Positions 7,787 to 15,645 of a DNA stretch of 64,000 nucleotides are shown piece by piece. This DNA is from Eubacteriaceae bacterium (GTDB taxonomy: Bacteria > Bacillota > Clostridia > Lachnospirales > Lachnospiraceae). The notes under the pieces were generated by a model. The model did no database searches. It was not told the DNA's origin and saw only the letters and a program-made list of their open reading frames with translations. The position numbers and the translations under genes were made by a program. The first letter of the stretch is position 1. The number at the start of each line of letters is the position of its first letter. The stretch covers positions 21,446 to 85,445 of the forward strand of contig CAJTFB010000020.1 in assembly GCA_910575665.1 (NCBI GenBank), written 5' to 3'.

Positions 7787-8788
7787 TTATTTAGTCTTCG
7801 GTGCTTTACTGGCAAATTCCGTATTCACCAGTTCCTCATAGGAAACCCGGTTGCTGAGTTCTCCACCAGATTCCAGAATATCCTGCAAAAGTTCAAAACT
7901 CTCCTTTTCAAAAACAAGATTGTCTTTCCAGGTCCCCTGGTCATAATATCGTTCTACGATAGTAGTCAACGTTTCCCGCTCTGTCTCTTTGAACTGGGGC
8001 TGTATCACCTCTGCGATTTCCTGCGGCGTGTGGCTTTTTACAAAATCCATTCCCTTCTGGAGAGCGTTGGTAAACTTCTGAATGGTATCCGCATTTTTCT
8101 TGATATAACTTTCCTTGGCAGAATAAGCAGTATAGGGAACCATTCCGCTATCTACTCCGAGAGAAGCTACCACCACACCTTTCTTTTCCTTTTCTAGTGA
8201 GGCCGCAAAGGGTTCAAATTCCACCGAGTAATCCCCCTGTCCTGAAGCAAAAGCTTCTGCGGTAAGTCCAAAATCGATATTCTGTACCATCTTCAGATCC
8301 TTCTTGGGATCCATGTTATTCTTCTTTAGTATGTATTCAAATACCATCTGCGGCATACCGCCTTTCCTTCCTGCCAATACTGTCTTCCCTTTCAGTTTAT
8401 CCCAGGTAAATTCTTCATCAGCTTTCCTTGCCACCAGAAAATTACCGGCGCGCTGTGTCAGCTGGGCAAAGTTGATAATTTTTTCTCCCGATCCCTCGTT
8501 AAATACATAGATCGATGCCTCCGATCCCATAAATCCAATGTCTGCCTCCCCTGATAACACCGCTGTCATCACATTGTCGGCGCCAGAACCATTGACCAGT
8601 TTTACATCCAATCCTTCCTCTTTGAAATACCCTTTCTCAATCGCTACATACTGGGGAGCATAGAAAATGGAATGCGCCACTTCATTCAGTGTAATGGACG
8701 TCATCCCTTCCTCCTCCTTTTTTGCACAGCTGCACAAAGAAAGTACTAGTAGAGAAAAAATCAGCGCCAGAACCACGATTTTTTTCAT
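7787..8788 (-). CDS. ABC transporter substrate-binding lipoprotein, SsuA/NMT1-THI5 type
   Basis: The 333-aa product has a lipoprotein signal peptide with lipobox LCSC, so the mature protein starts at the cysteine near residue 20. The fold pattern TLNEVAHSIFYAPQYVAIEKGYFKEEGLDVKL is typical of NMT1/SsuA-type solute receptors for small aromatic or sulfonate-like ligands. AVLSGEADIGFMG is also typical. AGGAGGAAGAGC precedes the ATG. No permease or ATPase gene is adjacent, so it is an orphan receptor here. The thi genes 2 kb away make a thiamine-precursor ligand possible, but ligand identity cannot be read from the sequence. Confidence 0.85.
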   Translation of the reverse strand: MKKIVVLALIFSLLVLSLCSCAKKEEEGMTSITLNEVAHSIFYAPQYVAIEKGYFKEEGLDVKLVNGSGADNVMTAVLSGEADIGFMGSEASIYVFNEGSGEKIINFAQLTQRAGNFLVARKADEEFTWDKLKGKTVLAGRKGGMPQMVFEYILKKNNMDPKKDLKMVQNIDFGLTAEAFASGQGDYSVEFEPFAASLEKEKKGVVVASLGVDSGMVPYTAYSAKESYIKKNADTIQKFTNALQKGMDFVKSHTPQEIAEVIQPQFKETERETLTTIVERYYDQGTWKDNLVFEKESFELLQDILESGGELSNRVSYEELVNTEFASKAPKTK

Positions 8789-8914
8789 GCTCTTCCTCCT
8801 AGCCCGATGGCGAGCTATTTCCTTTTTCTATGAATATATGACAAAAAATATGTGTGGTGCAGGTCTTTTTGTGTTAAAATAGAATCAAAAGATGAATTGA
8901 GGGAGGGTACTTTG

Positions 8915-9631
8915 ATGAATGAAATTGAACAATTGAAACAATGGATCGATGAAAGTGATAATATCGTATTTTTTGGTGGCGCTGGCGTCTCCACAGAGAG
9001 TCATATTCCAGATTTTCGCAGTGTGGATGGATTGTATAACCAGAAGTATAATTTTCCACCCGAGACGATTTTAAGTCATCATTTTTTTATACAGAATACG
9101 GAGGAATTTTATCGTTTTTACTGGGATAAAATGATTTTTAAAGATGCGGAGCCAAATCCTGCCCACAAAGCCCTGGCAAATCTTGAAAAAAAGGGTAAAC
9201 TCAAAGCTGTTATTACCCAAAATATCGATGGTCTGCACCAAAAAGCAGGGAGCAAGGAAGTTCTGGAACTTCACGGATCTGTCCTGAACAATTACTGCAT
9301 GAACTGCAAAAAATTTTACGGATTAAAAGATATTCTCCCACAAAAAGGAATTCCCAAGTGCAGTTGTGGCGGCACCATCAAGCCGGATGTGGTGCTCTAT
9401 GAAGAGGGGTTGGATTCTGATATTTTGAAAAAATCCATCACCTATATCAGAAATGCAGATGTTTTGATCATAGGAGGCACTTCTCTAGCCGTCTATCCCG
9501 CCGCTGGTCTAATCGACTACTATCGGGGGAATAGACTGGTTCTAATCAACAAATCCAGAACCAACCGCGATGCCCACGCGAACTTAGAGATCCATGGGGC
9601 GATCGGTGAAACTTTAGGCTTTTACGCTTGA
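8915..9631 (+). CDS. NAD-dependent protein deacylase, Sir2 family
   Basis: The 238-aa sirtuin has the NAD-binding segment GGAGVSTESHIPDFRS, the TQNIDGLHQKAG motif and catalytic His in ELHGSV. Zinc cysteines are CMNC and CSC, and GGTSLAVYPAAGL forms the terminal Rossmann segment. It removes acyl groups from lysines in the cytoplasm using NAD. ATG 8915 was chosen because GGGAGGGTAC lies just upstream. An earlier in-frame ATG at 8852 has no ribosome binding site. It is monocistronic, transcribed divergently from the NMT1-type lipoprotein gene. Confidence 0.92.
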   Translation: MNEIEQLKQWIDESDNIVFFGGAGVSTESHIPDFRSVDGLYNQKYNFPPETILSHHFFIQNTEEFYRFYWDKMIFKDAEPNPAHKALANLEKKGKLKAVITQNIDGLHQKAGSKEVLELHGSVLNNYCMNCKKFYGLKDILPQKGIPKCSCGGTIKPDVVLYEEGLDSDILKKSITYIRNADVLIIGGTSLAVYPAAGLIDYYRGNRLVLINKSRTNRDAHANLEIHGAIGETLGFYA

Positions 9632-9751
9632 AAGTATATTTTATTTGTGATAGACTTACTCATGAAAGTTTGTTTATAAAAATGCCTTCAAAATGAGATG
9701 CATGACAGAGCAAAGAAAAATATCGTTACCTTTACAGAAATGAGGAAAAAT

Positions 9752-10666
9752 ATGCCGATCAAGATCCCCAACTCTCTACCAGCGACAGAGATACTGGAAA
9801 ATGAAAATATATTTGTGATGACGGAACATCGTGCTATGCATCAGGATATCCGTCCATTAAGTGTACTCATCCTAAATCTGATGCCCACCAAGATCGTGAC
9901 AGAAACCCAACTGCTGCGCAAGCTGTCGAACACCCCGCTGCAGATTGAAGTGGAATTTTTAAAGACCGCCAGTTATATTCCGCAGCACACAGATCCAACT
10001 CATCTGGATACCTTCTACACGACCTTTGATGAAGTTAAGGACCGTAAATTTGACGGTATGATCATCACCGGAGCGCCACTGGATTACATCGCCTTTGAGG
10101 ATGTGGGATATTGGAAGGAAGTGTGCCGGATCATGGAGTGGTGCAAAACTCATGTCCATTCCACCCTTCATCTTTGTTGGGGAGCCTTTGCCGCCCTGTA
10201 TTATTACTATGGCATTGAAAAAATAGATCTTCCGAAGAAATTTTCAGGTGTTTATGAACACTCTGTTGTAAAGAAAAATTCCCCCCTATTCCGTGGCTTT
10301 GATGATATCTTCTATGCACCACAATCCCGCGCTACCAGCGTGAATTCGGAGGACATTTTGGCAGTGGATGAACTTGAGCTGATGGCTGTCTCGGAAGAAG
10401 CCGGTGCCACGATCATAAAAACTACGGACAGCCGGCATTTCTTCATGACCTGTCACCCAGAATACGACGCCGACACCCTGGCCAAAGAATATTATAGAGA
10501 TGTGGAAAAGGGGCTGAATCCAAACATTCCATGCAACTACTTTCCCGATGATGATCCGTCCCAGTTACCGATCGTGCGCTGGCGCTCCACTGGGCAGCTA
10601 ATCTTTTCTAACTGGCTGAATTATTACGTATACCAAAGTACACCTTACGATATTACTGACGTATAG
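9752..10666 (+). CDS. metA: homoserine O-acyltransferase MetA (acetyl-CoA type likely)
   Basis: The 304-aa length from ATG 9752 (after GAGGAAAAAT) matches the MetA family. Catalytic Cys lies in LHLCWGAF and the catalytic His in TCHPEYD. It acylates homoserine in methionine synthesis. The residue that decides acyl-CoA choice (position 111, after ITGAPL) is Asp here. Gly at this site marks succinyltransferases and Glu marks acetyltransferases. The acidic Asp suggests acetyl-CoA use, but this is an inference. The 3' end overlaps the convergent thiE by 14 bases. No SAM riboswitch or T-box was seen upstream. Confidence 0.93.
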   Translation: MPIKIPNSLPATEILENENIFVMTEHRAMHQDIRPLSVLILNLMPTKIVTETQLLRKLSNTPLQIEVEFLKTASYIPQHTDPTHLDTFYTTFDEVKDRKFDGMIITGAPLDYIAFEDVGYWKEVCRIMEWCKTHVHSTLHLCWGAFAALYYYYGIEKIDLPKKFSGVYEHSVVKKNSPLFRGFDDIFYAPQSRATSVNSEDILAVDELELMAVSEEAGATIIKTTDSRHFFMTCHPEYDADTLAKEYYRDVEKGLNPNIPCNYFPDDDPSQLPIVRWRSTGQLIFSNWLNYYVYQSTPYDITDV

Positions 10667-11243
10667 TCATAAACCCAGACATCACACAGACTCCAGCCGC
10701 GCCTGCCCGGAAAACGGCTTCTGCATTTTTATGACAGATGCCGCCGATGCCATAGACAGGGATGTGTACACCCCCAGACACCTTTTGGATAAAATCCAGG
10801 CCCCGTCCTGGTATCCCTTTTTTGCAGTCAGTTTCGAACACATGACCGGCGATCACATAATCCGCCCCCAAATCCTCTGCTCTCTTAGCCTGTTCGATCG
10901 AATGTACAGAAGATCCAATCTTGTGAAAATAATTCCTCTCCTCTTCGGGCAGTGTTTCAAGAACCCCTAGGGGAAGATGGATGTTCTGGCAGTGCAATTT
11001 CCTGGCACTTTCCCAGAAACTATGAAGAATACACATCATATCTGCCTCCTGGCAGATCCTCAGTACATTTTCCGCTACCTTCTCATATTCACTCTGGGAA
11101 AGATCTTTTTCTCTCAAAAGAATGGCGTCCACTTCCTTCTTCTGAGCGATCTGCCAGATTCTCTCATAAAAATCTCCCTGACACAGTTTCCTATTGGTGA
11201 CACATAGACATGGGATTCCATCACCGCTGCTTGTCTTATACAT
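10653..11243 (-). CDS. thiE: thiamine phosphate synthase (ThiE/TenI family)
   Basis: This 196-aa TIM-barrel protein has ThiE/TenI landmarks: LLREKDLS near residue 42, the substrate-phosphate region KKGIPGRGLDFI and VYGIGGICHKNAEAVFRAGAAGVCVMSG. ThiE joins the thiazole and pyrimidine phosphates to thiamine phosphate. The related TenI aromatises the thiazole. The protein is a little shorter than a standard ThiE (about 210 aa), so a TenI-like thiazole tautomerase is the main alternative. Its ATG overlaps the end of thiH by eight bases, and it is the last gene of thiS-thiG-thiH-thiE. Confidence 0.8.
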   Translation of the reverse strand: MYKTSSGDGIPCLCVTNRKLCQGDFYERIWQIAQKKEVDAILLREKDLSQSEYEKVAENVLRICQEADMMCILHSFWESARKLHCQNIHLPLGVLETLPEEERNYFHKIGSSVHSIEQAKRAEDLGADYVIAGHVFETDCKKGIPGRGLDFIQKVSGGVHIPVYGIGGICHKNAEAVFRAGAAGVCVMSGFMTIRQ

Positions 11244-12441
11244 AAATATAATCGCTCATTACCGGCTGCAGCCCATGATCCCGGATCGCCTGGAACACCT
11301 CATCTACCGTCCTCGTGTCGTCGATCTCAAACTGTTCATCTCCCTTTTCCTCTCCACCCCGGCCTCCAATACCAACATTTACCCCAGCAGAAATCTTGGT
11401 AGCAGCGATCTGAATCAAATGATCTCTCACCCTCTCACACTCTCTAGTGGAAACAGTTATATTGGAAAATGGCAGGAACAGCCGGTAGGCGCACACGACC
11501 TGAAGCAGCTGCGCCTCACGAACATCCATGGGATTGATCTTGTCATTGTTAATGATGGGACGCAGCCTAGGACAGGAAAATGCAATCTCTGCATGAGGAT
11601 ATTTTCGCTGGATATACCACGCATGCATGCCTGTGGCAAAGGCATCCCGTCTGAAATCATCCAGTCCCAGCAACGCCGCAAATCCTACCCCCCTCATTCC
11701 TCCCCTGACTGCCCTTTCCTGGGCATTTAGGCGATAGGGGAAGATCCGTTTTCTTCCCGCTAGATGAAGCGTCTCATACTTATCGGAATGATAGGTCTCC
11801 TGAAATACCGTGACATAATCGGCGCCACACTCATGAAGATATTCATACTCCTCAGAATTCACCGGATATATCTCCAGACCGATCACCTTAAAGTATTTCC
11901 GGGCGATCTTACATGCCTCCCCGATATATCTGACATCCGACATCTTCGGGCTCTCTCCCGTCAGGATCAAAACCTCCTGGAGACCCGTTTTAGCAATCTC
12001 CTGCATCTCCTTCTCAATCTCTCCCATATTCAGTCTGGCACGTTTGATGTTATTGTGGCAGTTAAAGCCACAGTAAATGCAATAGTTCTCACAATGATTT
12101 GCTATGTAGAGGGGTGTAAACATAGCGATAGAATTTCCAAAATGTTTTCTTGTCTCCACCTGTGCTGCCTGGGCAATCTCCTCCAAAAGAGGAAGAGCCG
12201 CCGGAGAAAGCAGCGCCGCAAAGTCTTCTGGTCCTTTCCTGTCACGGTTAAGGGCATTTTTAACATCCGCCGCCGTGTAACGCTCACAATCAAATGCTTC
12301 TGCCGCTCTAATTACCAGCTTATCAATCTCCGAATCTAGAACCTCCATGCCTTCTAGATAGGTCATATGATCTGTCCTGTTTTCTTTTAGATGTTCTTTG
12401 ATCTCTTCGTTCAAAATACTTTCATTGATTCTCTCTGTCAT
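11236..12441 (-). CDS. thiH: 2-iminoacetate synthase ThiH (radical SAM)
   Basis: The 401-aa protein carries the radical SAM cluster motif CENYCIYC near residue 95. It also has the conserved ThiH stretches EVLILTGESPKMSDVRYI, VTVFQETYHSDKYETLHLAG and GVNVGIGGRGGEEKGDEQFE. It cleaves tyrosine to 2-iminoacetate for thiazole formation under anaerobic conditions, which fits an anaerobe. Aerobic bacilli use ThiO instead. ATG 12441 follows AAAAGGAAAA. An earlier in-frame ATG has no ribosome binding site. Confidence 0.95.
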   Translation of the reverse strand: MTERINESILNEEIKEHLKENRTDHMTYLEGMEVLDSEIDKLVIRAAEAFDCERYTAADVKNALNRDRKGPEDFAALLSPAALPLLEEIAQAAQVETRKHFGNSIAMFTPLYIANHCENYCIYCGFNCHNNIKRARLNMGEIEKEMQEIAKTGLQEVLILTGESPKMSDVRYIGEACKIARKYFKVIGLEIYPVNSEEYEYLHECGADYVTVFQETYHSDKYETLHLAGRKRIFPYRLNAQERAVRGGMRGVGFAALLGLDDFRRDAFATGMHAWYIQRKYPHAEIAFSCPRLRPIINNDKINPMDVREAQLLQVVCAYRLFLPFSNITVSTRECERVRDHLIQIAATKISAGVNVGIGGRGGEEKGDEQFEIDDTRTVDEVFQAIRDHGLQPVMSDYIYV

Positions 12442-12493
12442 TTTTCCTTTTCTCCATTTTATCGTTCCGAAATGTTCCAATAAAGAGGTAAAT

Positions 12494-12511
12494 TAATGTG
12501 CTAGCACATTA
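12494..12511. other. 18-bp perfect palindrome between thiG and thiH
   Basis: TAATGTGCTAGCACATTA is a perfect palindrome in the 82-base gap between thiG and thiH. It could be an mRNA hairpin affecting stability, or a protein site. It lacks a T-run and so is not a terminator. Confidence 0.7.
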
Positions 12512-12523
12512 GTGTAACAAATA

Positions 12524-13306
12524 TTATGTGTTGCTGCCATCCTGGATATATCCTGTCAGCGGAGATGAGGCACTTCCTCCTCGTTCCAGCACTCTTCCTG
12601 TACCAGCAAGATAGGCGGTCCGCCCGGCCTCGATCGCCTTACGAAATGCCTCTGCCATGGCTGGGATATCTCCTGCTGTGGCAATTCCCGTATTTGCCAT
12701 CACGGCAGCCGCTCCCATCTCCATCGCCTCACATGCCTGAGAGGGACATCCAATCCCCGCATCCACGATAATGGGAAGATCGATCTCATCAATCAATATC
12801 TGAATAAATTCTCTTGTGCACAATCCCTTGTTCGAACCAATGGGCGCAGCCAGAGGCATTACCGAAGCAGCTCCCGCATTGTAGAGATCTCTTGCTATAT
12901 TCAAATCGGGATACATATAGGGCATCACCACAAACCCTTCTCTGGCAAGAATTTCCGTCGCTTTCACCGTCTCCTGATTGTCTGGCAGAAGATATTTGCT
13001 GTCTCTCATGATCTCAATTTTCACAAAATCACCACAGCCTATCTCCCTGGACAGCCTGGCGATCCGGACAGCCTCTTCCGCATTTCTGGCACCTGAAGTA
13101 TTGGGAAGCAATGTTACCCCCTTTGGTATATAATCCATAATATTTGCCGTTCCCCCGGCATTTGCCCGTCTCAGGGCAAGAGTGATGATCTGCGCTCCTG
13201 CCTGTTCAACGGCAGCCTGGATCAGATCCAGCGAATATTTTCCAGAGCCAAGTATAAACCGGGAAGTAAATTCATGCCCTCCCAAAACCAACATATCCTT
13301 ATCCAT
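12524..13306 (-). CDS. thiG: thiazole synthase ThiG
   Basis: The 260-aa protein starts at ATG after GGGAGGATAAAA. It shows the ThiG signatures [40 protein letters not shown] (with the Schiff-base lysine) and [26 protein letters not shown]. It condenses deoxyxylulose phosphate, 2-iminoacetate and ThiS thiocarboxylate into the thiazole phosphate. The gap to thiS (13307-13442) holds a short hairpin (AAGGTGAA at 13324 with TTCACCTT at 13337) and no gene. Confidence 0.96.
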   Translation of the reverse strand: MDKDMLVLGGHEFTSRFILGSGKYSLDLIQAAVEQAGAQIITLALRRANAGGTANIMDYIPKGVTLLPNTSGARNAEEAVRIARLSREIGCGDFVKIEIMRDSKYLLPDNQETVKATEILAREGFVVMPYMYPDLNIARDLYNAGAASVMPLAAPIGSNKGLCTREFIQILIDEIDLPIIVDAGIGCPSQACEAMEMGAAAVMANTGIATAGDIPAMAEAFRKAIEAGRTAYLAGTGRVLERGGSASSPLTGYIQDGSNT

Positions 13307-13442
13307 TTTTATCCTCCCTTCGCAAGGTGAATGTAGTTCACCTTTGCCTTATTGCACCTAAAGAGCTAAAATTTCTTACCAAGTTTGGGCGTGCGTATAC
13401 AAACTTGACAGGTTGCAACATTCATGTTCCAATGACAAAATG

Positions 13443-13640
13443 TCAGCCTCCTCCTACAAAACTCACCACCTCGACTTTGTCTCCACTTTTCACCCTTGTT
13501 TCATTATAAATTGATTTGGAAATGATCTCCCCATTGATCTCTACCGCAATCTTACGACTATCATAGCCTTCCCGCTCTAAAAGTTCCGTTAAAGAAAGAT
13601 CTAAATACTGCTCTTTTTCTTTTCCATTTAGTATAATCAT
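13443..13640 (-). CDS. thiS: sulfur carrier protein ThiS
   Basis: This 65-aa ubiquitin-fold protein ends in the required Gly-Gly (SFVGGG), the site of adenylation and thiocarboxylation. The start ATG is at 13640, preceded by AAAGGAGG. It donates sulfur to ThiG. The usual adenylyltransferase gene thiF is not in this operon, so it must lie elsewhere or a related E1-like enzyme must act. It is the first gene after a leader of nearly 280 bases. Confidence 0.92.
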   Translation of the reverse strand: MIILNGKEKEQYLDLSLTELLEREGYDSRKIAVEINGEIISKSIYNETRVKSGDKVEVVSFVGGG

Positions 13641-13660
13641 GGTGTCCTCCTTTCTTGCGT

Positions 13661-13771
13661 CGCTCCGCTTCTGTGACCGGTCGCGGCATTCGCCGCATAC
13701 CTTGTTCCCTTTCGCCTCGCACCAGTCACAGCGCTCCGCTTCTGTGACCGGTCGCGGCATTCGCCGCATAC
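13661..13771 (-). repeat. identical 40-bp direct repeats in the thiS leader
   Basis: Positions 13661-13700 and 13732-13771 are identical over 40 bases, with a period of 71. Each unit contains GTGACCGGTCGCGGC and GGCATTCGCCG, so it is GC-rich with short inverted repeats. A reading frame through it (VCGECRDRSQKRS) appears as a spurious protein piece. It looks like a dispersed, non-coding repeat family. Confidence 0.85.
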
Positions 13772-13828
13772 TCTGAAAAACATACCGGTCACATCGTGCA
13801 AGCACATGTGACCATATGTTTTCAGAGT
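13770..13828. repeat. long inverted repeat (hairpin) in the thiS leader
   Basis: The arm ACTCTGAAAA...CGGTCACAT (13770-13794) pairs with ATGTGACC...TTTTCAGAGT (13806-13828) around an 11-base loop, with few mismatches. It directly abuts the 40-bp repeat copy and probably belongs to the same composite repeat. In the thiS mRNA it would form a strong stem. Confidence 0.8.
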
Positions 13829-13850
13829 GCGAGGCTCAAAGCAAACGCGC

Positions 13851-13912
13851 AAAAAGAGGATAGCACATGAAAGCTACACCCGTGGTGGTGTACCCCTTCA
13901 TGAGATATCCTC
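13851..13912 (-). terminator. terminator-like leader hairpin just after the thi promoter
   Basis: On the minus strand GAGGATA pairs with TATCCTC. CATGAA/TTCATG and GTACACC/GGTGTA lie inside, and five T follow. The transcript from the promoter at 13924-13952 would meet it within the first 60 bases, so it could act as an attenuator. It has no TPP aptamer motifs. It may instead be the edge of the repeat element that fills the leader. Confidence 0.5.
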
Positions 13913-13923
13913 AATCTTTTATT

Positions 13924-13952
13924 ATCTTATCATAAATATCTGAGATTGTCAA
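13924..13952 (-). promoter_or_regulatory. sigma-A promoter of the thiSGHE operon
   Basis: Minus strand: -35 TTGACA (13947-13952), 17-base spacer, -10 TAAGAT (13924-13929). The start would be near 13917, giving a leader of nearly 280 bases before thiS. The stretch 13953-14016 upstream is AT-rich and shows no gene. Confidence 0.75.
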
Positions 13953-14016
13953 TTCAACACAACATAAATTAAACTATTTTATGTCAAACACAATCTAATC
14001 GTTTATTTATTATGTA

Positions 14017-14231
14017 CTATATTCCATATTCCTCCATTAACTTTCCCTGCAAAAGAAGATCCTTTGCCGCCATTAAGATTTCTTCTGTTCTGCCGTCCTC
14101 AGCCAGTCGAACATTTAAATAATTTATTCGTTCTGCTGCTTCTTCTCTTCCTTCTGCCAGCAGCTCTTCTGCAAATTCACACATATGCCTCACACCTTTC
14201 TCTTCTTCTTTTAAATAAGCCACTCTTTTTC
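14017..14231 (-). pseudogene. C-terminal piece of an Rpn-type (PD-(D/E)XK transposase-family) protein
   Basis: The frame reads KRVAYLKEEEKGVRHMCEF and ends LLLQGKLMEEYGI. This is the usual helical, Glu-rich C-terminus of Rpn/PDDEXK family recombination-promoting nucleases. The N-terminal part lies at 14489-15100 on the same strand, and a 275-bp element separates them. An internal ATG could allow a 68-aa product, but it would lack the nuclease domain. Confidence 0.7.
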
Positions 14232-14506
14232 TTAGCTCGACGGTGCCAATTTGAACCCTGCTTCGTACTGCGCTAGCAACAAAATAGCATTGTTGCTTTC
14301 ATTCGATGATGCCACCACATCACCTCATTCAAGCGCCTTGCTATTTTGCTGCTATCACAATCCGAAATCTTCGACCTCCGCTTGTGATTTTCCAATTTAC
14401 AAGGAAATGGAATGAAACGTACTGGAGGTACGTTGATTGACGTTGACGTAGCAAATTGGAAAATCACAAGTCGGAGGCAGAGTTCAAATTAGCGCCATCG
14501 AGCTAA
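14232..14506. mobile_element. 275-bp MITE-like element with 30-bp terminal inverted repeats
   Basis: The ends TTAGCTCGACGGTGCC (14232) and the complement of GGCGCCATCGAGCTAA-type sequence (to 14506) match at about 26 of 30 positions. A nested inverted repeat (CTTGTGATTTTCCAATTT with its complement) lies inside, and no transposase gene is present. It interrupts the Rpn-type gene and supplies the last few codons and the stop of the N-terminal piece. Internal repeats of the AGCAACAAAATAGCA/TAGCAAGGCGCTTG type suggest a fully foldable element. Confidence 0.75.
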
Positions 14507-15100
14507 ATTCACAAATTTTTCTTTATATGGCGCATAATCTGTTGTTGTATTTTTTATGTATTTTAACAGTGCAGTCTGCTCCGATTTCGACGCAGGAAAA
14601 GTTAAATTTGCGTAAATCTCATGAACTCCATTTGATATCTCCCGATTTGTCCCCTTTATTATACGCACAATCTCAGAACATCCCGACTGTGTATTCAAAA
14701 AATCCTTTTCTGTGATAAAAATTAGATACAAGTCTGGCAAGTCCGCATAACTGGCACCCGTTCCTAGCACCCGGCTGTCGATCCGACTCTGGATAAATCG
14801 TGAACGTTTCAGATGATCCTCGTCCTCCGCTATCTGAAGTTCAATATTATATTGTCTCTCTTGAGAGTCCTCTGCCCAGACATCAAGTATCGAGCTATGA
14901 CCATATAAATTCCGGTAACTTCGTTGGGGTTCCGAGCGCAACACCCGCAAATCAGAGATTCCTGTTAAAATCCGCAGTACATCCTGCACAGCCAAATGAT
15001 CCTCAAACACTATGGAGGAAAACAAATCACTGGTCAGGTTCAGTTCCCGTATCTTTGCCAGACGATCTTTGTAGTTTTTTATTCCCACCCGTTTTGTCAA
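14489..15100 (-). CDS. truncated Rpn-type PD-(D/E)XK nuclease, N-terminal part
   Basis: The 203-aa piece starts at TTG after AAGGGGGAAAGTGA. It has the PDDEXK core: FEDHLAVQDVLRIL, ILDVWAEDSQERQYNIELQIAED (Asp and the E-x-Q catalytic pair) and RSRFIQSRIDS. Rpn proteins are DNA endonucleases that promote recA-independent recombination and often multiply in genomes. The last residues (ARWR) and the stop come from the end of the inserted element, so the C-terminal region is lost. The nuclease core may still be expressed. Confidence 0.75.
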   Translation of the reverse strand: MTKRVGIKNYKDRLAKIRELNLTSDLFSSIVFEDHLAVQDVLRILTGISDLRVLRSEPQRSYRNLYGHSSILDVWAEDSQERQYNIELQIAEDEDHLKRSRFIQSRIDSRVLGTGASYADLPDLYLIFITEKDFLNTQSGCSEIVRIIKGTNREISNGVHEIYANLTFPASKSEQTALLKYIKNTTTDYAPYKEKFVNLARWR

Positions 15101-15353
15101 TCACTTTCCCCCTTACCTGGCAGGAAACACTCGATGAGCATACTACAGAAAATAAAATCCTTCTATATACATAAAATTTATCATCGGCACCTTCAATTTT
15201 ACTAAACTCCTGCCTATTCTATTCATATTGGAATTGATAAGCAAGAGTATTTCTGAAATCATTACTGAAGCGCAGATTTGCAAGTACGATAGAATTCCTT
15301 TTGCTTTTATTATATTTAGTTTAACACTATATACTAACAATTTCAAGTTCTTT

Positions 15354-15638
15354 TTAACGTTTATCCAATTTTTTCTGGATTTTTTCCATCCCATCTACAT
15401 AGATAAGAATTTCTGCCACTATACCATATAATTCAGGAGGGATATATTCCCCAACATCCAGAATTGACAGACTTTTTGCCAGTTTTTCATCTTTATGAAC
15501 CGGAATATCAGCTTTTTCTGCCTCTGTAATGATTCTGTCTGCGATATGTCCTCTACCGGTAGCAATTACCTTCGGCGCCTGCTCCCCTGGCTCATATTCA
15601 AGGGCAACTGCTGTCTTTTTAGGATTAAATTCTGCCAT
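15354..15638 (-). CDS. FlhB-like cytoplasmic domain protein (YlqH type)
   Basis: The 94-aa protein matches the C-terminal cytoplasmic domain of FlhB/EscU export switch proteins: NPKKTAVALEYEPGEQAPKVIATGRGHIADRII and GEYIPPELYGIVAEIL. It lacks the membrane domain and the NPTH autocleavage motif of true FlhB (NPKK here). A free-standing FlhB domain next to rnhB is known from Bacillus (ylqH). Its role is unknown. It starts eight bases after rnhB and is cotranscribed with it. The 253 bases upstream (15101-15353) are AT-rich with nothing recognisable. Confidence 0.8.
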   Translation of the reverse strand: MAEFNPKKTAVALEYEPGEQAPKVIATGRGHIADRIITEAEKADIPVHKDEKLAKSLSILDVGEYIPPELYGIVAEILIYVDGMEKIQKKLDKR

Positions 15639-15645
15639 TACGATA

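Noticed and set aside
9632..9751. SAM riboswitch or T-box before metA
   Set aside because: No SAM-I core, specifier loop or T-box sequence is visible in this 120-base AT-rich gap.
13641..13852. Open frames with VCGECRDRSQKRS in the thiS leader
   Set aside because: They are translations of the GC-rich 40-bp repeats, lack ribosome binding sites and show no protein-like composition.
13851..13952. TPP riboswitch before thiS
   Set aside because: The conserved TPP core segments (CTGAGA and the ACCTGATCTGG-type arm) are not present on the minus strand. Only a hairpin and repeats are seen.
15101..15353. Coding region in the Rpn-FlhB-like gap
   Set aside because: The open frames there are AT-rich, overlap each other on both strands and have no ribosome binding sites.
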